From positions 62,001 through 126,000 of the forward strand of contig JANBPK010001476.1 of NCBI GenBank assembly GCA_027579435.1: a DNA stretch of 64,000 bases, in the 5' to 3' direction. Origin of the DNA: Candolleomyces eurysporus. Lineage: Eukaryota > Basidiomycota > Agaricomycetes > Agaricales > Psathyrellaceae. Both the position numbers and the translations under genes were made by a program. A model generated the notes under the pieces. It was not told where the DNA came from, did not search any database, and was given only the letters and a program-made list of their open reading frames with translations. Shown here piece after piece: positions 16,807 through 28,346 of the stretch; the stretch's first letter is position 1; every line of letters starts with the position of its first letter.

Positions 16807-18810
16807 GACGTGATATGGAGCTGCAGAGATACAGTGAAGTTAGCCAGATTAAACGATGCGGAACTTTGCAACAGGTGCATTAAATAACCTCCTTCTGATC
16901 GCCAAGCGGCTGAGCATCATTCTTTGTTACTTCAATGTCCGCGGGTTACATCTGGTGGCCGATCATCACGAATCAAGCACCAACGCTCATTGCAATTTAT
17001 TTTATGATCGAACACGGCAATGGTATCTAGAACAATGATGGCACCTTGTTTTCTATCTGAAATCGAGTTCAGTGTCGTAAAGCTGTCATAAATTACCAGC
17101 ATTTTTTATGGGGCGCTTCTCCAGAGTTGACCGAACACGATCTCACTCTTCATTACTTATGAATCCAACTATTCATGCTCGATTGAAATAGATTAGCATT
17201 ACTTTCCCGTTGTACTAGCCTGCTTACTATCCCAATTAAATGTAGATTTGAAGCTTGCGACATGAATTAATTCCACCAGCACAACCGTGACGGGTCATTT
17301 CAATCATTCGATGAGTTCCTCCTGTCTCGACAGCAGGTACATTCGGACAGACAGATCAAAATAACCATTGTTCACTGATAGATTTAATTCGCATAACGAG
17401 AAAGATTGATCCCGCCAGCAAGTAACACTGGCCAATTTTTTGTAACAAAAATCAAGTGAACCTCCCTCGGTTTCAACCCATTATATATAACCCGTCTATA
17501 TCCAGCCAGACGGGTCGTTTGTCCTAGTTCTTCTGCGAGTTGCAAGCCACTTAGAATGGAATCCGGATCTTCGCTTGGGCCATCGGGTCAGTAGCTATTG
17601 TCCACGAGCCCGGTTTTGGATACGGACATCATTCTCACACCTTCGGGATTTCTATCCTTATACGACTCCCTGGAGTCGGGGACTGAAAGCGACTCTCGGA
17701 GAGGATAAGTGCAAGATGGAACCTTCTGTCTGATCAAGAAAACCACGGCTGGGACGATGCCTCCCTTCATAGGGAGTATGATTGGTTATCGTGTACACGG
17801 AAAACGAGGCCTCGAATTAGATTAGTGCCGACCCCATCCGACCAGGGTGAAACTCATGCTTGAATATCTGCGAGTACGGTAGGTATTAGTTTATCATTTG
17901 GAATTCTCTTAAAAGTTGCAACTGCAGCTTAATGCCCAAGCCAGGAAATTTCCGAATACCTCGTGTTCATGTTTCCCTGCGCCCGAGTCGCAAGCCGTGC
18001 GGGGAGTGGTCAATGGGTTAAAACTCTCCTAGGCTCTGGCTTCTCAACGAGACTGACTAGGCGGCGACCTGACGGCGTGGTGCTACTTGGTTCAGGAATA
18101 TGTCTTCGCACCGGACCCTCGGGAATACAGGAAGATTTCGACGGCGCTAACGTTGACGCTGTTCTGCGTATAGAAGCCAGAGATAAGATCGCAAATAACT
18201 GTTCCAGAACGGAGATATGATCATTGGTGCTAGACCAAGCTTAAGGAGCTGCCTCGGCCTTCCGATACTGGGGTACTTATGTAGACTGACCTTCTGAAGG
18301 TTGTAAGCTGAACGTAGTAACAACCATTGAGAAAGCCCACAGCCTTCATCATCGCCTTCGCAAGGCTGTGGGCGGTGTACGCCTATTGGGAGGCTGTCGA
18401 GGCGTCTTAAAGCCAAACTAAGAATCCGGACTGAACTCTGTTGAGTTGATTTGATCATCTTGAGATAATAATCTGCCAAGGCAATCCGTCTGAGACTGGA
18501 TTGGCAGCCGTCAGGCAACCAACAAGATACAATTTCTCACTTCCACGCCAAAACTGGCCTAACTTTGTCCTGAAATTGAGTGCTGAGAAAGTACAAAGAT
18601 AAACTTACTGATCGCCGCCTCACTTGTCGCTTATTTTTGCCTATTTCAAGGCTGTAGGGAGATTAGCGGTTTGAGATCCACTACGACGCGTTGGTATTTA
18701 ACCATGGCCTCCAATGCATCAATGATCTTCCCCAGAGCTGGACTCCTCCTTTCGAACCACTACCGCAAATTCGAAGCAGGTCTTCGTTTACAACAACTTC
18801 CCTCAAAATC
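16807..18810. other. Intergenic region, 2 kb
   Basis: No gene recognised. A TATA-like TATATATAA at about 17482 followed 60-70 nt later by an ATG in good context (17556) looks promoter-like, but the frame after it closes quickly and matches nothing I know. Confidence 0.4.
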
Positions 18811-20036
18811 ATGAAGTTCTTCATTCCTTTCCTCGTTTCTGTAGTTCCGCTTGTTCTCCATCTGGCAGCCACCACTCAGGCTGCTCCCTTAGCTGTTCAG
18901 GGAGACCTCAGAGCTCGCGACCCAACAGATAGCCTCGTGGACGGTACTTTCTCTTCATGGTTTATTTGCCTGAAATAGCGAGCTGATATGTGAGCAGATC
19001 TCGTTGCACGAGCCCTGAACCTTCGGAAACTCAGCCAAACGATCCAGGCCATTCAAAAAGGTCAGACCGCACGCAAGTCAGCCGACGATAAGAAGAAGGC
19101 CCTGAACTCCAAAACAATTCGCAACCTCAAGAAGCCGAAGACGACCGATCCAGCCAAGATGGCTCCCAAGGACAAGCAGGCTCAGAAGGGGATTGGGCAG
19201 GCAATCACGAAGGCTGTGAAGGACAAGAAAGATAAGAACAGGTCGAAGCTGGAGGCAAAGAAGAAGACTCCAGCCCAAGCGGCGAAGAGCAAAGAGGAGA
19301 AGGCGCAGAGGAGGAAGGATCGTAAAGCGACGGGCGCACCGGCCCCCCCACCGAAGGCTCCAGGGAAGAAGGCTGTGGAGAAGAAGGACAAGAAGGCGAT
19401 CACCAGCGCGGAGCGGAATCAGGTCAAAGATGCGTTTAAGAAAGCGGACAGGAAGAAGAAGGAAATTGGGAACTTGCCAGGGAGGAAGGATACGTTTGAA
19501 GTCGGAAAGAGTGAGTCATCTCTTTGGCCATGACATCTTGAATCCTTGATTTTCCATTACTTTTAGACAAGTTCAGCGGAAAGGACGTTCGTCAAGGGGT
19601 ATTCAACTCATACCTGCACAAGGGTCACCCAGTTGGCGACAGCCCCGCTAACAAGAATGTGAGTGAGAGACCTCTATCTTCAGGTGCACCACCTGCGTTT
19701 TGTCGTGCTGATTTTTGCTTCGATATTTAGCCTAAAACGTTCAATAACTCCCCTTACTCGGCTACGCACCCCGACCCTAATCTCCGAAATAAACCTGCTA
19801 TCCCTGCACCAGGATATCGAAAAGGCAGAGAGTACCCGATCAAGACCAACAGCCACAACGGATACACTGGCTCCGGCCCAGTAGGCGCTGGGAGAGTCGT
19901 GACGTACAAGGACGGGGCGAAGAAAGAGGTGGCCGTTATCGGGCATGATGCAAGCAAGGGAGGAGACCCAACCGATCATTACCTTGCGAAGCACACGAAG
20001 GCCAAGAGGGAGCTTATTGAGGACTGGGATATGTGA
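18811..20036 (+). CDS. Secreted Lys-rich protein with a ribonuclease T1-like C-terminal domain, 347 aa
   Basis: Four exons: 18811-18943, 18998-19510, 19567-19658 and 19731-20036 (348 codons with stop). A signal peptide (about residues 1-25) leads into about 170 residues very rich in Lys, Ala and Asp. The C-terminal about 130 residues resemble the microbial N1/T1 guanyl ribonuclease fold. They run 'FSGKDVRQGVFNSYL', 'KTFNNSPY', 'GREYPIKT' (catalytic Glu position), 'GYTGSGPVGAGRVVTY' (catalytic Arg position) and 'VAVIGHDASKGG' (catalytic His position), paralleling the order E, GG.PGADRV, ITHTGAS in RNase T1. No Cys pair is visible, unlike classical RNase T1. A secreted or self-targeted RNase, with the basic region binding RNA, is an inference. 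The similarity was made by eye. Confidence 0.7.
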
Positions 20037-20345
20037 TTTGCGGATTGTGGAACGCGGGTCGATAGGAACACAATGTAGCACACCTTCATCGCTGAGATCT
20101 CAATGGGATTATATTGATATTGGTGGCAACAAAGAGTAATCCCAAAACGCCTTGTGTTGATCGAAGAAAGTTTGGACGTCACACATGGCTGAATTTACGT
20201 CGGTATTACGTTCAAGGTTGACCCATGCGCTGCGGGATTGGATGGGTTGAATTTGCTCCCTCATCCCCCCACCCTTTCGTAGCATTTTCTCTCTTCCTTG
20301 TTGCTCGAGGCATACCTTCCAACGATCTTTCCTACTTTTGAGTTC
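20037..20345. other. Intergenic region
   Basis: 3' flank of the RNase-like gene and upstream region of MYND gene 2; nothing else seen. Confidence 0.4.
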
Positions 20346-22632
20346 ATGTCGAGGCCGAGAAGGAAAGCTGGGCTGGAGATACCTCCACAAGTAAGAGACG
20401 TCGACTTCCTTGCAGCGAATGTCGGCTGATTCGACTATATCCTTCCCGTTCAGCTTCTTTCAGAAGCGAACGAGGGGTCGATCAATGCATTGGACAAGCT
20501 CAATAAATCTTTAACTCCGCATAACTACACGGCCGAGATCGCCTTCATCGCTTTGAAGCACTTGCAACTGAACGCCGTACCGTCCATGCGTGGGGCTTTG
20601 CTTGGCGAGGAAAGCCCACTGAAATACTGGGATGTTTGCCGGCGAGCGGGTTTGTGCTTTTCCATCATTTATGGCGCAGCGCTTGCCTGCCACCGGTACC
20701 TCGACCTGAAAGCGGCTCTCATCTGTCACTTCGTGTCTTCGGTTGAAGACCTTTGTATGTGGGTGAACTGCCTTATCACGTATCACCTACTACTTCCAAC
20801 CGACGTAACACTGGACGGATCGACAACGGCGTACTCAGTCGTGAAACTCGGCTCGTTCATTTCCATGCTCATAAAACTCGATCCAAGCCTCCGCCGGGCG
20901 GTTTTTTCGTCTCCGGGATTTGCAGATGCCCTATTACGAATGTGGATCGCCACCGACGACAAGGGTCGTCTGTTCACCGAATTGGAAAGTCGCAACTCCC
21001 AGTCGGACTGGAACAGCATTCTACTTCAGCTTGCGGTGGAGTCTTTCCGGGATGATGATGCTGGGGAATTGATAATCGGACGAATATTAGCCCGCAACCC
21101 ATCGTTTGCCTCACACGTAGTCGCGATGACTATGAAGAGAGCTGAATATTGCCGCCGCGTTAACATGTTCCCTTGTGCATCAAACGATTACCTCAGGAGT
21201 AGTATAACCGTCGTTCATTTTCTTACGAAGAGCTCCGTTTCGCTTTGTCGCGAGTTTATCAAGGCCGGTTGCCTAAAATCCTTCACCTTATCGCTGATCT
21301 CCATCGGCGAAACCGTGCTCAAGAAACCATTGACAGGCGACCTCGAGAACACTCTTCAATCCACGGCCAGGTTAACTCAGTTTCTATACGAAAACAATGA
21401 TCGCATGGTCGATAACTGGAAGGATGTCGTTAAGGGCGGGTACGTTACCCATTTGATTCGACTTATTGCGGCCTTTCCCATCAAGGAGGAAGAATCAATT
21501 AGATTCGGCGGAGAACTAATCCGCCTACTGGGAGAGTACCTTGTTTATCCTTCCATCCTTCGTGCGCTTCCCCCTCCCTCCCCCATGCCCACCAACTTGG
21601 AGAAATTTGCGGCAGAGAATCCTAAGTACTGTTACGGTTGGAAAATGTTCGAGAGCCTCCATAAGTTACGCTGCGCTATTCAGAACTATCCACCGCAGGC
21701 AATTTGTGATAATGCGCTGGTACGTCATTATATTCCCTTTCGAAAGATATTCCCTGGATAACATTCGCCGATAGTGTGAAGGAGACATCCATGGCTCCAA
21801 ATCAAAAAGGTGCTCGGGATGCTTCTCCATGACGTACTGCTCGCAAGCATGCCAAAAAGAGGACTGGAGCTCTTTTCATCGCGAGGAATGCTCACGCGCT
21901 CGTGCTCAATTTCTTGGTACGATCAACCTTTCCCAAGTTGATTTGGGACGGTTGGACTGACGGTTGCGAAGGCAGGAAGTCATTTGGATTGGAGTATTCC
22001 TATTCGCAACGCCACTTTCATCTCGCACTGATCGAAGCCCAATACAATTTCTTTCTGAGCAGTGAATGTCAGAATGGAAGCTTACTCGTGAAAGATCCTC
22101 GCCTCGGAACCCCGGAAGTCGCCTACATCATAGACTTCTCAGAGATGAATATGATTGCGTCTCTCAAGGGCTTACACGACGGCTCCGATGTTGTGCGATG
22201 GAGTCCAGCCAATATACCACCTTCCGAAGCATATTTGACGGCTCGATATGCCGCCCTGGTCGATGTATTTCTCTGTGGGGGAGCGCCTCAGAACACCCGC
22301 CTCATGGAGGCAACGTTCCCGTTTGGTGATGGACGAAGTATTATTGTGACTGCTAAACTAGAACAGTGGGACGGTGAAACCCAGTACCGCGCTGTTTACA
22401 GTGTCGTTAGATTTGGGTGCGTCACTCCGACCCCTCTTTTGTTAGTTTTTTCTGACTATGGCTCCATTTAGAGCCTCGTAAGTCATGCTTTATACGTCCA
22501 AGGGGCCACCTCTAACGCGGCGCCAGCACCCCCCGCTATGAAACGCTCAAGCTGAGCGAGACCCTCAAGGCGCAAGCGGCCTCGGAGGAACCTGACGATG
22601 AGAATTGCGATTGTGGGCTTTGTGCTGTATAA
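20346..22632 (+). CDS. MYND-type zinc-finger protein 2, 667 aa
   Basis: Exons 20346-20390, 20454-21719, 21775-21916, 21972-22416 and 22527-22632 join in phase to 668 codons. The start is 'MSRPRRKAGLEIPPQ', a 15-residue basic first exon. Exon 2 is the long N-terminal region, containing 'NYTAEIAFIALKHLQ' and ending 'ICDNAL'. Exon 3 is the MYND finger: 'KRCSGCFSMTYC', 'CQKEDWSSFH' and 'EC'. Exon 4 is the shared C-terminal domain ('ATFPFGDGRSIIVTAKLE', 'YRAVYSVVRF'). Exon 5 gives a short tail with 'EEPDDENCDCGLC'. Layout, exon sizes and phases are the same as in MYND genes 1, 4 and 5, so these arose by gene duplication. No frame defect is seen. Confidence 0.9.
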
Positions 22633-23392
22633 GGTGAGGCCTTTCACTCCCACCAGTCTATGTCACAGCAATGACTCTGTTATTTCAAGCAGTCATTTAA
22701 TTCGAATACCGGTGTCCGGAATCGCCTTTCGAAATCGGCCTCTTTCTTGGAATACCCCGTTTCTTGGGCTAGAATGTATCGTCTACTCTTGCGTAGTATG
22801 TACCATTTAAAATCATAGAGATGTCTCGTCCGTCGTAGAGCTTCATCTAAGTGAGCCCTGAAGATCCATAAGACCGTAAGTGCCGCGCCTAGGTCCTGCG
22901 TGGGTGTGCCTTACGACCGGTCCGTTTGCGGCTCCAGCGATCCGGCAGCGCCACTGCCTACGGGGGTTATTTGGTTGTCCCTTTTTCTCCATTCCATTGT
23001 TCTCTAACGTCGCCAGCGCCGATAGTTTCGTAGCTATGTGGCACTGGCTGTTGGATTCTCCGAGAATTTGGATCCATCAAGATTTCGTCATGAGTCTGGG
23101 TAGGCAAGTGGGCTGATGAAATATGAATCCTCCTCTCTTCTCACCTTGACTCTTGACCTCTAGAACGTTTCCAGATATAATCTGGGAGTCGGATAGAGTC
23201 TCTGTTATCTCGACGCTGTGCTCACACATAGAGATCCTTGGAAATAGAAGGTAAGCCATCCAAGTATCTAGAGCTTGAACGGGGGAATTCACGAGTTCAG
23301 CCATCATAGAAACAGCATTCTTAACTGAATCGTCCTTCGACCCATTCTACCACTCCTACTTCATTACCACCCACTTTCCGTCTAGCTAGAGA
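22633..23392. other. Intergenic region
   Basis: No coding pattern or repeat recognised. Confidence 0.4.
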
Positions 23393-24145
23393 ATGACGGA
23401 GTACGACTACTCTCCTGGTGCCATCAAGGCTCACCTCGCCAAACAAGCCCGCATAGCGAAATGGGCTGACAACACGGACGGGCACAAACACCATCTCACG
23501 AACCCATTCGTCCTCTCTCCCTCCGTTGCTGCCCTCCAGTCCAAGCCAATCACCCCCAGCGAGTACTACGGTCCCGACAGACCACCCACTCCCCCGGCTA
23601 GCGCACCAGCGTATGGATACGGAGGCGGTGGTGGGTACTTTGGGATGCAGCAATACCCAGGGTACACCTCGCCGCCAGTCCAGTCACCTAACCCTAGCGG
23701 AGCGGTATCGCCAACATGGAACGGGTACGCGTGGGTGTACCCATCGCACCAGCCCCATTCCCCTCCTGCCAGCGGACATCGTCACTCGAGCCGACGCCAC
23801 AGCACAAGTCGACGAAATAGTGGACATGGATACAGCAGTCGACGCAATTCGATCTCCATGGGGTACCAGCCGCCGCCACCTCCTCCTCAGCCATATCGCT
23901 CGTTCTCGCTGGGCCACAACCAGTCCCAAGTCCAGGTCTATAGCGTGCCTACAGGGTCGTCATCGCCTGTGCGGCTGTCAAGGCATACGTCGATATCGCA
24001 GTCACCAGCGTATCAAGTGATATATCCGAACACACAGCCCCAGCAACCGCTATCGAGCCCGCCGATCGTGTACGTTGATGGGGCACCAATTGCCAGTGGC
24101 GGTAGGAAGAGTAGCGGGAAGAAGTTGAGGAAGCAGCGGTATTGA
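23393..24145 (+). CDS. Pro/Ser/Gly/Arg-rich hypothetical protein, 250 aa, single exon
   Basis: An open frame of 250 codons begins at an ATG with A-rich context (TAGAGAATG). The first 60 residues are mixed ('MTEYDYSPGAIKAHLAKQAR', 'NPFVLSPSVAALQSKPITPS'). The rest is low-complexity: 'PPTPPASAP', a Gly run, 'SRRHSTSRRNS', a Pro run before 'QPYRSF', and a basic end 'GRKSSGKKLRKQRY'. It has no signal peptide or membrane segment. Disordered proteins of this style are common in Agaricomycetes. I cannot assign a function. The RR.S repeats are typical kinase targets, which is only an inference. Confidence 0.7.
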   Translation: MTEYDYSPGAIKAHLAKQARIAKWADNTDGHKHHLTNPFVLSPSVAALQSKPITPSEYYGPDRPPTPPASAPAYGYGGGGGYFGMQQYPGYTSPPVQSPNPSGAVSPTWNGYAWVYPSHQPHSPPASGHRHSSRRHSTSRRNSGHGYSSRRNSISMGYQPPPPPPQPYRSFSLGHNQSQVQVYSVPTGSSSPVRLSRHTSISQSPAYQVIYPNTQPQQPLSSPPIVYVDGAPIASGGRKSSGKKLRKQRY

Positions 24146-25180
24146 AGTGATTTTGGAGCTCGAAAGACCCCTTTTGGGTTAAAGAGCACGGGGAAAGCTA
24201 GACTGATATGAGCAGTCGTGTTCTTGCGGGTTGATTGATTCTTTTCTCTTCATCGACGCACCACTCACCCTCCTGGGCCGACCATCCTATCTAGACAGCG
24301 ACACGTTACCTCCTCTTCCTCCACTGCGGCCTCATGGTCGCGCTTGACCTATCGGATGGCCGAAACTCCCTTGAATCCATGCCCTATGGTCGTATCGCCT
24401 GGCGCCGAACGTTTTGCGGCCGTCGTCACGGTCATCGCCACTAGAATGGGCGGTCCATCTCGAGCTCGGGGAACGAATGATCCTCAGATTATCAGGGCGA
24501 GATTGACGCGAATGTGGACAAATAGCCTGTTAAGCAGAGACAATGCTACGTAGATTCGGGTATTCTTGTGTATTGGACCTTTGATGGATCCTCAGGCAGT
24601 ATTATCACTTAGACGGACCTGGTAAATTGTGTCTTACATAGAGTAGATCGATTAGTTATTTCAGAAATAAAATCAAAAGACTCTAAGTATAATCTTCGAG
24701 TGGGAGTGGGATTTCAGGCTCGCGTGATAGATTTGGGATATGCCATGACAGAGTCGTGAGCTATGTACAGTACTATGAAACAAGTTATACACAAGCTAGC
24801 TTGCGTGCAGAAGGTAGGGTATACAGTGCGAAATGCAGACGATTCAAAGCAATGGAAGACGAATTGATGGGAGAGGGTACGAAAACTGGGAAGAGGAGAG
24901 ATAAGGGGTGGGTTTCACGTGGATGGGTCATGATATGGAAGGAGAGATATATCACGAAGGAGTGGGAGTGACGAATGAACGAGTTGTATGTAAGCTTGGA
25001 TACGGGATTCCTGGGGAGATTATCGTATAAATCCGAATAATGTCCTCCGAGTTCCTGTCTTCTTCACGACAGTCCCTAGACGTATCCGTATATGTCATTA
25101 TTCCTGCACATTTTCTCGTGCCAGGAAAGAAGAACTCACCTAGAATTGCCCGATCCAAGTCCAAGTCGTGCAAAGGGCGC
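24146..25180. other. Intergenic region, 1 kb
   Basis: Downstream flanks of the Pro-rich gene and of the pheromone gene; only short unrecognised frames. Confidence 0.4.
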
Positions 25181-25309
25181 TTAGGCGATGGTGCACCATA
25201 GAGTGGACCATGATTGGTTTCTCTCGGCGTCGGAGGGGATAGAGACTTCGGGGGTGGCCTCAATGACAGCGGTGGTAGCGGTGAAATCGACAGTGGTGAA
25301 AGCGTCCAT
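25181..25309 (-). CDS. Mating-type-like lipopeptide pheromone precursor (CaaX), 42 aa
   Basis: A 43-codon frame starts 'MDAFTTVDF', runs through a Thr/Ala/Glu-rich pro-region ending 'IPSDAER', and finishes 'NQSWSTLWCTIA' at the stop. This is the standard plan of Agaricomycete B-mating pheromone precursors: MD(A/S)F start, 40-60 residues, a charged dipeptide (here ER) as the maturation site, an aromatic just before the Cys, and a C-terminal CaaX box (CTIA) for farnesylation and carboxymethylation. The predicted mature peptide is about nine residues ending in a prenylated Cys. A TATTTAAG box lies about 105 nt upstream. No STE3-type receptor is visible in the window, so this is either a B-locus edge or a stand-alone pheromone gene. 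Confidence 0.85.
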   Translation of the reverse strand: MDAFTTVDFTATTAVIEATPEVSIPSDAERNQSWSTLWCTIA

Positions 25310-26240
25310 CGTAGGGAATTAACGATTGCGGAGGGAGCTTTAGAATAAGAGAGGGAGGTTCGACCAAAGTCGTTGAAGGACTGAGGAATGGAAACCGCTG
25401 TCAGCCCCTGTTGCTTAAATACCTGTAAGCTTGCAATAATCCATCCAGCTAATTGTGCAGAATACGTATACTCCCCGGAACTTTCAATTGTTCCTGACCT
25501 GTGCGCCTATAAACCGGCGGACAACCCCCGACTGAGCTTCGCTGACCACAAAAGAATGCATCGCTTGGGTGTCATAAGCTCCAGAGCAGTTCCGGTACCC
25601 CATGCCTATCCACGGAATAGAGAATTAGGGCAAGGGCCCGGCAAACCGTCGGACTAGCCATCTACGCGCGCTGAAGGTGACAGTTGAGTGACAATAGGAT
25701 AGGTTAATGGAATGTTGTCACCCTCCTCTTATTCGGGTCGATTGGGGAGGTCGCTGCAGACGCCCACGTTGGACGACGTCAACACGACACCACCATCTGC
25801 GGCTGTGGGCGGAGAACAATGACCAGGAATAGCTCGGCCTTTACTAGCAAGTAAACAAATAATCAGAGGATTGTTGAGTCCAGCGTATGCCGATATCTTT
25901 TTATTGTCTTCGAGGCTCGGACCACGGCAGTTGAATGGAAGGTGCCTGATAATTGGCCATATTGTCTTGCCGACGCGCCTGGTAAAGCAGGGAAAATGTG
26001 GGTGAGGCTGTGTTAAACATCGCTGCTTGAGGAGCCAGAATGAGCTTCATACGAGTAGGCAAAAAAGCTGCAGGCATCCATGGCGATTGAGCGTGTGAGC
26101 CAGTATCAAGTTGCCGGAATGATCGCCGTGTGGCAGTGTTCGGGCTACGCTTCGAAAGACGATGACATCAGACGTCTGCTCAAGTTGACTTTTAGCTTTC
26201 GCTTTTCCTCTTTACGTCCATCATCTTCTCCACAAACCCC
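25310..26240. other. Intergenic region between pheromone gene and F-box gene
   Basis: Divergent upstream region for the minus-strand pheromone gene and the plus-strand F-box gene. I searched for further CaaX mini-genes here and saw none. Confidence 0.4.
25414..25421 (-). promoter_or_regulatory. TATA-like box of the pheromone gene
   Basis: TATTTAAG on the minus strand, about 105 nt upstream of the pheromone ATG, followed by a pyrimidine-rich leader. Confidence 0.45.
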
Positions 26241-27706
26241 ATGGCTGCACGATTTCCCACTGAGATTCTTGAACTCATTGTCGAGGAACTTGCCGTCGCA
26301 GGCCAAGGGCCCTGGAAAGGGCTCTTGGGAGACCTCAAGTCGTGCTGCCTCGTGTCAAGGTCCTTCCTTCCCGTCTGTCAAAAGCATATCTTCCATACAA
26401 TTCTCATGGCACCCTCGCGCACCATCATAAAATCTTCGAACGTCTCTACCCCCAACTGTACAGCTCGATTTGCCAAACTCGTCGTCGGGAGCCCGCACCT
26501 CGCTTCGTACGTCAGGAAGTTGACCTATCGAGCCTTTCAAACGGACCCTCTTGAGCCGTCGATAGCAGCCGCGTTGGAAAAGCTGGGGAATGTTGAGGAG
26601 CTCGAGCCAGAGTTTCTTGATGGGGCAGGTGATGCAGTAAGCCGGTGGAAACGTTTTACGGCAGTGCACGAACGATGGCGTGAAGCGCTCGTTGCAATGA
26701 TTCGGAACCCTCGGTTGAAAAGCTTGACGCTGCGCAAGGCGAACATTTCTGCAGACTACATTAGCCGCCACCCGTCTTTTCAGAATTTGCATCTCCACGA
26801 GTCTGCCATTGTCCCGGGAGACGGGAGGTGAGCATAGTGCTATAAGCCTGCGACAATCCGAGGTCTAACTGGCGTCACATCTGCCGTGTAGCTCTCAAGA
26901 GCATGATCCTCAGCGGAACCATCTCAAGACACTCGCAGTTGGACGCCCATCTTTTGGAATTCTGGACACTTGGCTGAATCCGCAACTGAATGTGACTTTA
27001 CCCTTGCAACTGACTCATCTCGAACGACTCAGCCTTCGCCTCGAGGCTAGCGAAGTCCAACCGGCAGGGCTATTCTTGGAGCATTTGGTACATCTGAGAT
27101 CCCTCCATCTACGCAGTAAGTCTGATTTCATTTCCTTTCGGGATTTTTGTCGACTAACAGTCAAGCGTAGTCGAACCGTATCCTGACACCCAAACCCCAT
27201 CCTTACCACTCGAGAAGCTGAAACCCTCTTCACAGGCCACACTCACGCATCTCAAACTTGAACTCTTTTCCAATTTCGCCACAGAGAACACTTTCGATCC
27301 TTGGATCGGGCTATGTGACGATACCCTCTTCGCACTCCCACGTCTGGAGAGTTTGGACATCCATATTATGTATCGCGGAAGGCGTCTCCACTCCGGTAGC
27401 CAATGGGGCCGTCTCGACTCCGAGTTTTTGACGCCCGGGATAACCCTTGGTATGCTTCCGAGGCTGAAGGATGTCAAAATCCTTGTGACCCTTGTAGTCG
27501 AAAACTCCTACCCCACGCGGTTCCAGCAGTCAGTGGAGGAAGGCTACGAGCTAGAGCGCAACCTGTCGCGCCATGTGTCGAATCAGTTTTCTGGGTTGAC
27601 TGGGCTGCACAAACAGGGAACGGTTAAATTCTCATTCAAGACAGGCGTTATGTTCATCGAGCATAATGGAGTTTTTACGAGGAATATCTGGGGTAATTGG
27701 CCATAA
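26241..27706 (+). CDS. F-box-like protein, copy 1, 448 aa
   Basis: Three exons, 26241-26827, 26892-27115 and 27171-27706, join to 449 codons. The N-terminus 'FPTEILELIVEELA' is an F-box helix pattern, followed by 'LKSCCLVSRSFLPVCQKHIF', also typical. Beyond it come leucine-rich stretches ('LERLSLRLE', 'LVHLRSLHLR', 'LPRLESLDIH'). F-box proteins bind Skp1 and recruit targets for ubiquitination; the target here is unknown. The gene is clearly paralogous to the one at 56.6-58.2 kb: 'GPWKGLLGDLKSCCL' against 'GPWKGLLRDVKSCCL', the same exon number and similar phases. Confidence 0.82.
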
Positions 27707-28346
27707 GGTGCGAGTTTGGCAACTACGACTGCTTCGAATAAGCTAACCTTAAATGCATTTTACGGCTTGCAATTGATGCGATCTAGTCTTCGAAATGTAC
27801 GTAGGGTACCAATACCAGCAACGACCCCGAGCTCCCCCGTCGAGCTGCCTGGTTTACGTGGCACAATGACTTTGCAGCGTATCGGCCGTCAATATTTGGA
27901 AATTCGCCTGCAGCATAGCGATTTACTTGGTAGGGGGTGAAAGATTTTTACTATCTTAACCGCATGTCAGTCCTGAATCGACCGCATTGTCCCCACTACT
28001 CCTGTACGGCACACATCCAAAGCAAGAGTAGTTCCGCGAAGCTTTTTGATGCTGTAATGTGGCCTGTAGCTCGACCTAGTTCAATCAACGGCTGGTCTTG
28101 GCCGACATCAAGATAATCATTGCATCCGTAGCGATATGTTTTGACCAAGTTTTGACGGTGTGTCATGGGCGCCGTGCGCCCTATTTGTATTTTGATGAGC
28201 CCACGGATCCTTTGCCTTCCTTTGCTTCTTTTTTGTGTTCATCCCCCACTTTCCTTCATCGCCGCGAACACCCGGTATGTCGCACCAGCTGCTGTATTAC
28301 AGTCATCTGATGACCGCACAGCTCGTAGAGGGTCCTCGATTCCACG
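27707..28346. other. Intergenic region with a tiny CHAT-gene scrap
   Basis: Apart from the CHAT scrap listed next, only short unrecognised frames and the upstream region of gene A1. Confidence 0.4.
27971..28005 (-). pseudogene. Short scrap of the CHAT gene
   Basis: About 35 bp here nearly match the stretch of the intact CHAT gene around 32993-33027 that encodes 'GTMWSIQD', in the same orientation. It marks the left edge of the duplicated block. It is too short to be sure of. Confidence 0.5.

Noticed and set aside
17480..17600. TATA box plus ATG suggesting a gene start
   Set aside because: The frame closes within about a dozen codons and no spliced continuation shows a recognisable domain.
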